A DNA stretch of 42,171 bases from an uncultured Prevotellaceae bacterium. Its GTDB lineage: Bacteria > Bacteroidota > Bacteroidia > Bacteroidales > Bacteroidaceae. Position 1 is the stretch's first letter. Each line of letters begins with the position of its first letter. Positions 1-6,259 of the stretch are shown in pieces. Position numbers and translations under genes: made by a program. The stretch spans positions 1 through 42,171 of the forward strand of contig CAMJQA010000026.1 of the NCBI GenBank assembly GCA_946407895.1, given 5' to 3'. Under the pieces are notes generated by a model, which saw nothing but the letters and a program-made list of their open reading frames with translations, was not told where the DNA came from and made no database searches.

Positions 1-234
1 AAACCAGTTGCCCACGTAGCCCACCAGCCATAATGCGGCCCATAGCATATTCCATGCCGGTCCGCCATGATTTTTCCATAGGTAGGCAATGAGCAACGAG
101 AATATGACTACGCAAGATCCCCACCAGATAAGCGGTATCGCCGAATTCTTGTTGATGGTGCGCTGGTTGCGCTCTATCTGTTCTCTGATGATTTCCAGAC
201 TGCGCTCGGCAGTCATGTCATTCTTTTCTTCCAT
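1..234 (-). CDS. Small membrane protein, N-terminal 78 residues (cut by window edge)
   Basis: The reading frame starts at the ATG whose complement is at 232-234 and stays open to base 1, so only the first 78 codons are visible. The protein begins MEEKNDMTAERSLEI and has a charged, helix-prone cytoplasmic stretch of about 30 residues. Two hydrophobic segments follow (about residues 33-50, containing IPLIWWGSCVVIFSLLI, and about 60-78, rich in Trp, Leu and Ala). This fits a small multi-pass inner-membrane protein. I do not recognise a named family. A Bacteroidetes-type promoter lies about 110 bases upstream at 343-374, which supports a real gene. A second Met at residue 7 could be the true start. 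Confidence 0.6.
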   Translation of the reverse strand, partial: MEEKNDMTAERSLEIIREQIERNQRTINKNSAIPLIWWGSCVVIFSLLIAYLWKNHGGPAWNMLWAALWLVGYVGNWF

Positions 235-342
235 TGTTGTTTCATTTTTTAAGTGATGTTCTACTTTTGTTTACTACTCTCTGGCCTCGTCCGCGCTCCT
301 GCAGAAAGCACGTCTTCGGCCAATTGTGTCCGGTTCACGCTG

Positions 343-374
343 CAAAGGTAGACAAGTTTATAATATAAACCAAA
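343..374 (-). promoter_or_regulatory. Bacteroidetes sigma-ABfr promoter for the membrane protein at 1-234
   Basis: Reading the minus strand there is TTTG (371-374), a 20-nt spacer, then TACCTTTG (343-350), matching the Bacteroidetes -33/-7 consensus. Transcription would run leftward with a leader of roughly 100 nt. Confidence 0.6.
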
Positions 375-461
375 TTATTCCATAAATATTTTGCTTATAA
401 AGCTATTATTTAACATTTATATACAATAATGGGCGAAGTTTACTTATCATGATGCAGTCAT

Positions 462-507
462 TGGTTGCAGTTTCAGACTCTATAAGTAGAGAATAAAACT
501 GCAACCA
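462..507. promoter_or_regulatory. Perfect 12-bp inverted repeat directly before the radical SAM start
   Basis: TGGTTGCAGTTT at 462-473 is the exact reverse complement of AAACTGCAACCA at 496-507, with a 22-nt loop. The right arm ends five bases before the ATG at 513. In RNA it would be a stable hairpin covering the ribosome-loading region; as DNA it could be an operator. No obvious -7 element was seen between it and the gene. Confidence 0.6.
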
Positions 508-512
508 TTTCT

Positions 513-1568
513 ATGTATTCAATTTATGATTATGCCTACAACGGGCTGCTCTGTCTGAACAACCTCATGCGGCCGCACCACAAGCAGCTGTCGCAGCTGA
601 TGATCTATGCAACCACTGCCTGCCAGTCGCGCTGCAAGCACTGCAATATCTGGCAGAAGCCGGTGGAACACCTTGCGCTGGACGATATTCGGCGCGTGAT
701 GCAGAGCCGGTGCATCACCAGGCGGACAACGGTAGGGCTGGAGGGCGGCGAATTCCTGCTCCACCCGCAGGCTTCCGACATCATGGCTTGGTTCCGCGCT
801 CACCACCCCAACTATACGCTGCTCACAAATGGCCTGGCGCCCCGCCGTGTCGTAGATGCCGTACGGCGCTACCGGCCCCGGCACCTGTATGTCTCACTCG
901 ACGGCGGAGGTGCGACTTACCGGCGGATGCGGGGATGCGACGGTTACGACAGGGTGATACAAGTCGTTGAGTTGCTGAGGGGCGAGGTGCCGCTGTCGCT
1001 GATGTTCTGCCTCTCGCCCTGGAACTCGTTCGACGACATGGCCTTCGTCATCGAGGTGGCCAAGCGCTACGGCGTGGATGTGCGCATAGGCATATACGGC
1101 ACAATGGCCTTCTTCGATACCACAAGCGAGTTGCTGGCGGCCTCGGATTTCGTGAGGCAGATACCTCCGGGCATCCGTCATACGCAGGAGAACTTCGACT
1201 TCGTGGCCCTCTACGATGAATGGCGAAATGGCCGCCTGCGCCTGCGTTGCCATAGCATCATGAGCAGCCTCGTCATCCACAGCAACGGCAATGTGCCGCT
1301 GTGTCAGAACCTGGAAGTCATTCTGGGCAACATCCACAGCCAGCCGCTCGATGAGATCTTCAACGGCGCCCCTGCTTGCCATACGCAGGGCCGTTATTCC
1401 CGGAGCTGCAACGGCTGCTGGATAAACTTCCACCGCAAGTATGACATCATCCTCCTGCGCAACATGGAGCGTCTGCTGCCCAAGTGGCTCATCGAAAAGT
1501 TCTATGGGCCGTATCAATGGACGGCTGACCCCCGCACTACATATTGCCAATACCTCAAAAGCTTATGA
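513..1568 (+). CDS. Radical SAM protein with SPASM/twitch-like C-terminal cysteines
   Basis: This is a 351-residue radical SAM enzyme of unknown substrate. The CxxxCxxC motif that binds the SAM-cleaving 4Fe-4S cluster is at C37, C41 and C44 (TTACQSRCKHCNIW). It is followed by typical barrel features: a GGE-type motif (LEGGEF), LLTNG, and SLDGG. The C-terminal third has five further cysteines (RCHS, PLCQN, ACHT, SCNGCW), as in SPASM or twitch domains that bind an auxiliary cluster, though the spacing is not the full SPASM pattern. The stop overlaps the next gene's ATG as ATGA, so it is probably translationally coupled to the oxidoreductase. The two genes look distinctly GC-rich beside the flanking intergenic DNA. 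Family assignment is firm; the pathway is unknown. Confidence 0.85.
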   Translation: MYSIYDYAYNGLLCLNNLMRPHHKQLSQLMIYATTACQSRCKHCNIWQKPVEHLALDDIRRVMQSRCITRRTTVGLEGGEFLLHPQASDIMAWFRAHHPNYTLLTNGLAPRRVVDAVRRYRPRHLYVSLDGGGATYRRMRGCDGYDRVIQVVELLRGEVPLSLMFCLSPWNSFDDMAFVIEVAKRYGVDVRIGIYGTMAFFDTTSELLAASDFVRQIPPGIRHTQENFDFVALYDEWRNGRLRLRCHSIMSSLVIHSNGNVPLCQNLEVILGNIHSQPLDEIFNGAPACHTQGRYSRSCNGCWINFHRKYDIILLRNMERLLPKWLIEKFYGPYQWTADPRTTYCQYLKSL

Positions 1569-2608
1569 TGCAACAACTTATACAACGCTACAGACGCCTC
1601 CGCACCATGAGGCTTCTTGCCCGAAAGTACCAGTATTCTTATGCCTTTGTGGGCATGGGGCAGCACGCCCTGTCCAATCTTTATCCCGTCCTTCACTGCC
1701 TGGGCGTGCCGCTGAAGTATGTCTGCGTCACTTCCGAGGGGAAGGCCCGGCTGATTGAGGGCCGTTTTCCCGGGCTTACAGCCACGACCTCAATGGATGT
1801 CATCCTCAGCGATGCAAGCATAGGGGGCGTCTTTGTCTCTGCTTCGCCAGCTGCCCATTATGCCCTTGCCTCGCAGGTGCTCGGGAGCGGTAAGTCGCTG
1901 TTCGTTGAGAAGCCTCCCTGCCGCACCCTTGCGGAGCTCGACGAGCTCATCAGCCTGCAAAGGCGCTATGGCTCGCCTGTTGCCATGGCCGGGTTGCAGA
2001 AGCGGTATGCCCCGGCCGTGCGAGTCCTCCGAAAGTGCCTTGCCGGGCAGCGGCTGGTCAATTATGACCTCCACTACCTCGCGGGGCCCTATCCCGAGGG
2101 TGATGCCCTGACCGAATTGTACATCCACCCTCTCGACCTGGTGACCTATCTGTTCGGAAAGCCCGAAATCCTCGCTTGCCAGCAGGTTGCCCGTAACTCC
2201 TGCCTGCTCATGCTTCGCCATCCCCGCATCACCGGCACCCTCGAGCTCTCCACCGCCTGCTCGTGGACCTCTGCCGAGGAATCCCTCAAGGTCAGTACCT
2301 CCAGGGGCCTCTATCGCCTCGCGCAGGCGGAGGAGCTCACCTTCGAGCCCTTTCCCGCCACCTTCCTGGGCATTCCCGTTGAAAAGGTGCGCGGTAGCCG
2401 CAGGACCATCGAGCACCTTTGCGGCCGCAATAGCTTCATCCCCACGCTGCCCAATAACCAAATCCATTCGCAGGGCTACTTCGGCGAACTCGCAACCTTC
2501 GTATCCTCTGTCGAGCGCGGGCGTTCAAACGTCCCTTCCGGTATCTCAACTCTCAGGCCGACTTATGAATTACTGGCGGATATTGCGTTGAAGGCAGATT
2601 TCCGATGA
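1565..2608 (+). CDS. Gfo/Idh/MocA-family oxidoreductase
   Basis: This is an NAD(P)-dependent dehydrogenase-like protein. I chose the ATG at 1565, which gives 347 residues, because it forms an ATGA overlap with the preceding stop. A TTG at 1544 is possible but less likely. After a basic leader of about 25 residues comes the Rossmann fold (YAFVGMGQHALSN), then the family signature around VFVSASPAAHYALA and FVEKPP, where the Lys of EKP is the usual catalytic residue. The C-terminal half (from about residue 135) is the substrate-binding alpha/beta domain. It contains HPLDLVTYLFG, which matches the HxxD..DxxxxLxG pattern of the family. Coupling to the radical SAM gene suggests a shared small-molecule pathway; the substrate cannot be read from sequence. 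Confidence 0.85.
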   Translation: MMQQLIQRYRRLRTMRLLARKYQYSYAFVGMGQHALSNLYPVLHCLGVPLKYVCVTSEGKARLIEGRFPGLTATTSMDVILSDASIGGVFVSASPAAHYALASQVLGSGKSLFVEKPPCRTLAELDELISLQRRYGSPVAMAGLQKRYAPAVRVLRKCLAGQRLVNYDLHYLAGPYPEGDALTELYIHPLDLVTYLFGKPEILACQQVARNSCLLMLRHPRITGTLELSTACSWTSAEESLKVSTSRGLYRLAQAEELTFEPFPATFLGIPVEKVRGSRRTIEHLCGRNSFIPTLPNNQIHSQGYFGELATFVSSVERGRSNVPSGISTLRPTYELLADIALKADFR

Positions 2609-2728
2609 GCGACAAAGGACTAGGAGAAAAAAAATGGGGAAGAGGGGAAATAGTTTGAACTAGTGTATCCTTCCCCTGGTAAAAGTTGAACGGCTTTACC
2701 TTAACCCTGCCACAGGTTGAATAATTTC

Positions 2729-2772
2729 GCAAATGCAAATGCAAAAATGCAAAAATGCAAAAATGCAAAAAT
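2729..2772. repeat. Short tandem repeat: 2 x GCAAAT then 4 x GCAAAAAT
   Basis: Two 6-bp units (2729-2740) are followed by four perfect 8-bp units (2741-2772). This is a simple-sequence tract in noncoding DNA between convergent genes and a candidate for slippage-driven length change. Confidence 0.85.
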
Positions 2773-2900
2773 CGGAGCAGCGAGAGCCATACCAAGCTTG
2801 CTTGGGAATGGCCGAGTCGAGAGAGCAGCGAGCGGAGAGTCATGCTTCCATGAACTTTCCCAAGTCGCGTTCGAGGAAGACAACAAGTCAGTCGCGTCGA

Positions 2901-2921
2901 TTTTAGACCGAAGGTCAAAAA
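2901..2921 (-). terminator. Possible weak terminator after the FISUMP-like gene
   Basis: GACC (2906-2909), a 3-nt loop and GGTC (2913-2916) are flanked by TTTT and AAAAA, so a short stem-loop with T-rich ends forms on either strand. It lies about 25 bases past the stop at 2945. The stem is short, so the call is tentative. Confidence 0.3.
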
Positions 2922-2944
2922 GTGAGAGCTGAGACTCTTTTCTT

Positions 2945-5053
2945 CTATGGGCAGACAGCACGTATGGAAAACCCACTTTGGCGAGAATCAAATTCATGAC
3001 AAGCCCAGCGCATTTTGGAATTAAACTCCATGTGCCGTGCATAGAAGGTGTCGTATTCATATATTGAACTGGACCAATATGCACCATAAGTGCCCAATTC
3101 ATAAATATTGTCACTCCAATAGGCGCCAGCAGCCGGAAGAAAGATTTGACCGCCATTTGGTCCCGTTACAAGAATACCATTCACTCCATTCAACTGTGTC
3201 CATTGATGGGAACAGTTGTCCATGAGCTCTTCTTGTTGTTCATGCGAGGGCACTCGCCATGGAGTACTCACGCTGGCTTCACCCCAAGCATAATATCCGC
3301 CATACTCTTCTGGTTTTGAAGCTCCCACATTACAGCAACACCACTTCGTACCGCTAGGCAGACCTAAGTCAATGGCATGCGGGTGATTCTCATCTGGACA
3401 AAGATGAAGCTCAGGAAAATTCTTGGACGGAAGTGCCCTCAGTTCCTTTCCCATAATCTTGACTATCGGATATGCGGTGTATAGCTTGCCCTCCTCCATA
3501 TTGGAGTATGCTACCTGTACACCGTCCAAAGGCCACTGACTCTGGTTGCGATAGTTGGTAGAGAGGTATTTCGTCTCCAGCATATTGTCTCCTTCATAGA
3601 ACGACATACCGAGCTGCACGGGCAGCAGGAGGTCACGCGATGGCTCAGTCCTCAGCACAGCGGTCTGTTCATTCGCTCCCTTTTGATATTCAGGTTCGGT
3701 AAACAAGGGCAACAGATACTTGTCTGTCCCCCATTTCGGTTCACCGGATAACTTGACGGATACAGGCTGTATGCCATCGCCGAACACACCAACCTGAACG
3801 TATGCACGCATGGACCATGGAATGGTAGTACTGGCATAGCTATCCTTCAAAGCAGAATACATGTCTTCGTCATATGCCGCAACAGCATCGAATTTGAAAT
3901 CGACAGACTCCTTTATGCCCACACGACCTTCTATACCGAGACCTGTGGCCGAGCCGCAGAAGGAGAACAGCAAGTCGGGAATCAAGCCAATCTCGGAATA
4001 ACCAGTCATCGAAAGGGATGCCACATCCACATCAGCATCATTCTTAGGTGTATAATACGTGCTCCATCTGTTGTTCTGCAAAACAAAACTTACCCTATCC
4101 ATACGCTTATAGTGTGCCTGTAAATCGAGGTTTACTTCAGCACCTTCGGCAAAATAGCCCGAGAGAGTCAGCTTCGGCACAATGAACAATAAAGGACACT
4201 GAGGTATGCGAATACGGGGGAACGTCACTTTGGCAATCTGCTTCTCAAGGTACTTTTCAAAAGAGTTCTTGGCATTGAACGTGAGAGAGGCTTTCAAGTC
4301 GTTCTGAAGGTCCAGGCGAAAGTACATCGGCTTACCCAACTGTTTGTTCACCGTTATCGTTATCCTTGCTGCATCGCCCACGGTAAGTGTGGTTGTCGTA
4401 CCACCTCCCTGCAATGTCTCGCTCCAAGTCTTGTCCCACAATTTATGCTCTGCCGTGACTTCAATTTTGCGTTTTACCGCCGTTTGAGGCATTGCCTCAT
4501 CGATTAAGCCCTCACCCATGAAGATTAGTTGGTCATAGACTTCGTCAAGGCCAACCTTCTCGCAGTTGTAATGGATGCCTTTGTCGTCTTGTGTTTTGGA
4601 AAGGACGCGCGCCATGATGCCGTCGGGGAAGACATCGCAGTCGGCTGTAGCCACCACAATGTTGCCAACCTTTGGACGAAGGTTTTCCGGAGTAGCATTT
4701 GACATGGTGAACTTAAGGGTATCGGCATCAGAGATATAAGGTGAATGTTCTGCCGTCAAGGGGAATACATCATCGTTGACAATTGTCTCCGGCTGCACGA
4801 ATCCCACGCTGTCGATAGCAGCCAGCGGTATGCGGTAGAGGCTGTCGGCAGTATAGACCAGCTGGGTGACTATTTCATCGTAATAAACACTATCAGAATC
4901 ATAATATGAGTATGCAATGGAGTCCACCTCATCACGGAAAAAAGCGTTGAACTGGCCGTCATTGCGATAAATATAGAATGCATCGCCAATGTTCTGTCCC
5001 ATCCCGGAAAGAGATACAATCAAGAGTAAGGCTACAAGAACTATTCTTTTCAT
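2945..5053 (-). CDS. Secreted protein with C-terminal FISUMP-like domain
   Basis: This is a 702-residue exported protein. A signal peptide is clear (MKRIVLVALLLIVSLSGMGQ). The N-terminal 90 residues contain FYIYRNDGQFNAFFRDEVDS and a YRIPLAAIDSVGF segment, a module I recognise as recurrent in Bacteroidales surface proteins. The middle (about 90-555) has no recognised domain and reads as beta-rich. The C-terminal 145 residues match the Fibrobacter succinogenes major paralogous domain type: AIDLGLPSGTKWCCCNVGAS, EEYGGYYAWGEAS, WRVPSHEQQEELMDNC, IFLPAAG, YWSSS. Between YYAWGEA and WRVPS the spacer found in family members is almost absent, so the domain is shortened. The start overlaps the upstream gene's stop as ATGA, indicating a coupled operon. 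Function is unknown; surface display or carbohydrate contact is only a guess. Confidence 0.8.
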   Translation of the reverse strand: MKRIVLVALLLIVSLSGMGQNIGDAFYIYRNDGQFNAFFRDEVDSIAYSYYDSDSVYYDEIVTQLVYTADSLYRIPLAAIDSVGFVQPETIVNDDVFPLTAEHSPYISDADTLKFTMSNATPENLRPKVGNIVVATADCDVFPDGIMARVLSKTQDDKGIHYNCEKVGLDEVYDQLIFMGEGLIDEAMPQTAVKRKIEVTAEHKLWDKTWSETLQGGGTTTTLTVGDAARITITVNKQLGKPMYFRLDLQNDLKASLTFNAKNSFEKYLEKQIAKVTFPRIRIPQCPLLFIVPKLTLSGYFAEGAEVNLDLQAHYKRMDRVSFVLQNNRWSTYYTPKNDADVDVASLSMTGYSEIGLIPDLLFSFCGSATGLGIEGRVGIKESVDFKFDAVAAYDEDMYSALKDSYASTTIPWSMRAYVQVGVFGDGIQPVSVKLSGEPKWGTDKYLLPLFTEPEYQKGANEQTAVLRTEPSRDLLLPVQLGMSFYEGDNMLETKYLSTNYRNQSQWPLDGVQVAYSNMEEGKLYTAYPIVKIMGKELRALPSKNFPELHLCPDENHPHAIDLGLPSGTKWCCCNVGASKPEEYGGYYAWGEASVSTPWRVPSHEQQEELMDNCSHQWTQLNGVNGILVTGPNGGQIFLPAAGAYWSDNIYELGTYGAYWSSSIYEYDTFYARHMEFNSKMRWACHEFDSRQSGFSIRAVCP

Positions 5054-5520
5054 GGCTTTGTGAATTTAGAGGTTTTACCATTTACGTTCAGGAGATACAC
5101 GCCCGAGGGAACGGATGCAAGAGGAAGAACAACATCGTTCCCGGCTGTATGGGTCAGTTGAACAGGAACACGTATGCCATTCACTGTATAGACGGCCACT
5201 TTGTCTGTCGATTTTACACCATGAAATACAAGTTGCCCGTTCTCCGTAGAGTATTTGACATTAGCCTTGGGCGCATTAATCTTAGTATCTTTGCTCTTGT
5301 ACGTAAACCGCAAGATATTTTCCTTAGGGTATTCCATATCAAGGACAGTAGAGGTAATAAGCACCTTGTCTGCCTCAAAATTGACACGAGGCATCAGATA
5401 GAGTTCAATGTCTGTTGTTGAACCATCAGCATGGTGCAGGACTAAAATTTGTGAAGACATTGTTTTACTTATCATTAGTAAGATAACGGCTAATGACAAC
5501 TTCAATTTGTATGATTTCAT
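5050..5520 (-). CDS. Small secreted protein with type IX-like C-terminal sorting tail
   Basis: This is a 156-residue exported protein. The signal peptide is about residues 1-23 (KLSLAVILLMISKTMSS). A short beta-rich N-terminal module follows (ILVLHHADGSTTDIEL, MPRVNFEADKVLITS). The C-terminal 70 residues resemble a type IX secretion sorting domain (VAYTVNGIRVPV-type strand, LPLASVPSGVYLLNVNGK, FTKP end; the first strand reads KVAVYTVNGIRV). The module resembles those at 7525-7974 and at the N-terminus of 6260-7465. It is the first gene of an operon with the FISUMP-like gene, overlapping it by ATGA. Transcription probably starts near 5675 from the perfect promoter at 5682-5712, giving a leader of about 155 nt. 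The role is unknown. Confidence 0.75.
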   Translation of the reverse strand: MKSYKLKLSLAVILLMISKTMSSQILVLHHADGSTTDIELYLMPRVNFEADKVLITSTVLDMEYPKENILRFTYKSKDTKINAPKANVKYSTENGQLVFHGVKSTDKVAVYTVNGIRVPVQLTHTAGNDVVLPLASVPSGVYLLNVNGKTSKFTKP

Positions 5521-5681
5521 TCAATTCTGCTTTCTTTGGCCCTCCAGCCCCTCAAAGGCCATAAATATGCAGGAAGCGTGGAACTGATATGTCCACATCT
5601 TGTCAAGACGAGCATAACGCTTCTTTTATTTTCAATATATCATCCCCGTCCCGTCGCTACGGCATACAGGGAATCCGGGCA

Positions 5682-5712
5682 CAAAATTACTAATTTCCCT
5701 TGAACCCACAAA
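5682..5712 (-). promoter_or_regulatory. Perfect Bacteroidetes promoter for the 5520-2945 operon
   Basis: On the minus strand: TTTG (5709-5712), exactly 19 nt, TAATTTTG (5682-5689). It fits the sigma-ABfr consensus with optimal spacing. Confidence 0.75.
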
Positions 5713-5829
5713 GAAATTGGGAGGAAAAAACATTTAAAGTGGGTAATAGAGGAAAACAAGACATGGGCACAGGAGAAAAGGGAAGTGCGATAGAGCGAGA
5801 GGACTACGGCGCAGAAGGGCAAAAACAAT

Positions 5830-5880
5830 GGCGTTGCTCTTGTAAAACATCGGTGTTGTTTGGACCATACGTCGGCGTTG
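5830..5880. repeat. Three GGYGTTG motifs at 22-nt spacing
   Basis: GGCGTTG at 5830-5836, GGTGTTG at 5852-5858 and GGCGTTG at 5874-5880, each 22 nt apart, with partly similar flanks (CATCGGTGTTGTTT versus CGTCGGCGTTGTTT). It is a degenerate direct repeat whose spacing resembles the neighbouring array. Confidence 0.5.
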
Positions 5881-5946
5881 TTTTTTCTCTGTATTGCAGT
5901 TCTTTTTCCCGCCTTAGGGGTGAAGAATTCCCTTCTACCCAGTACA

Positions 5947-6040
5947 ATTTTCCGTTCAAAGACTTTGAACGTATGTTTCAGGTCTTTGAACGCATGTTTC
6001 AAGTCTTTGAATGTACGTTTCAGGTCTTTGAACGGAAAAT
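5947..6040. repeat. 21-bp tandem array bounded by a 17-bp perfect inverted repeat
   Basis: Units begin at 5961, 5982 and 6003, each 21 bp and sharing a CTTTGAAYGYAYGTTTCAR core. A partial fourth begins at 6024. The outer ends are exact inverted copies: ATTTTCCGTTCAAAGAC (5947-5963) and GTCTTTGAACGGAAAAT (6024-6040). The left edge also contains CGTTCAAAG-A-CTTTGAACG, a palindrome of its own. Spacer sequences unlike a CRISPR array are absent: the repeats are contiguous. Confidence 0.85.
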
Positions 6041-6083
6041 CTATCCGGGGGAGGATTCTTTTTCCCTGGTGGAGCAGAAACTT

Positions 6084-6105
6084 TTTCCGCCCGGGGAGGC
6101 GGAAA
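6084..6105. repeat. GC-rich 8-bp hairpin
   Basis: TTTCCGCC (6084-6091), loop CGGGGA, GGCGGAAA (6098-6105). It is a perfect inverted repeat about 45 bp beyond the 21-bp array, with no T-tract, so it is not an obvious terminator. Confidence 0.6.
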
Positions 6106-6177
6106 GCAATTCCCTGGCCAGATCCGGAGCAAGTGCTTCTTCCCGTTGCGACTTGGCCAGATGGATATAGAAACAGA

Positions 6178-6210
6178 GCGAGGGGCAAACCCGGATGGTT
6201 CGCCCCTCGC
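6178..6210 (-). terminator. Rho-independent-like terminator after the Cthe_2159-type gene
   Basis: On the minus strand GCGAGGGGCGAAC pairs with GTTTGCCCCTCGC through a 7-nt loop (13 bp, one G-U), followed by TCTGTTTCTAT. It lies about 50 bases past the stop at 6260 and closes the five-gene minus-strand locus. Confidence 0.75.
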
Positions 6211-6259
6211 CCTCTATTGATAAGATGTTATTTTTCTGAATGTATTAAGCCTCTGCCCG

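Larger units (their letters stand above)
2609..2944. other. Convergent intergenic region with short tandem repeats
   Basis: There is no convincing gene here. A GGTAAAAG/CTTTACC imperfect hairpin lies near 2679-2701. A tandem repeat is at 2729-2772 and a small hairpin at 2901-2921. The open frames crossing this stretch have low-complexity translations driven by the repeat. Confidence 0.6.
5640..6177. other. Repeat-rich intergenic region without a supported gene
   Basis: Between the promoter of the minus-strand operon and the terminator at 6178-6210 no gene is convincing. Both strands stay open for over 150 codons, but the translations are periodic (FKDLKHTFKDLKHAF-like on one strand), as expected from a 21-bp tandem repeat rather than a protein. 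It holds a 22-nt-spaced GGYGTTG motif (5830-5880), the 21-bp array (5947-6040) and a short GC-rich hairpin (6084-6105). Confidence 0.65.

Noticed and set aside
894..1550. 218-codon minus-strand open frame
   Set aside because: It is antisense to the radical SAM gene; high GC content keeps several frames open here.
1544..1564. TTG start for the Gfo/Idh/MocA gene
   Set aside because: The ATG at 1565 gives an ATGA overlap typical of coupled genes and an ordinary start codon; the TTG would add seven residues overlapping the upstream gene.
5947..6040. Possible CRISPR array
   Set aside because: Repeats are contiguous with no unique spacers, the units are only 21 bp, and no cas gene is present. The same applies to 41999-42064.
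5640..6188. Open frames on both strands across the 21-bp array (182 and 156 codons)
   Set aside because: The translations are periodic because 21 is a multiple of three, and the frames cover the minus-strand promoter. No signal peptide or known motif; judged noncoding.
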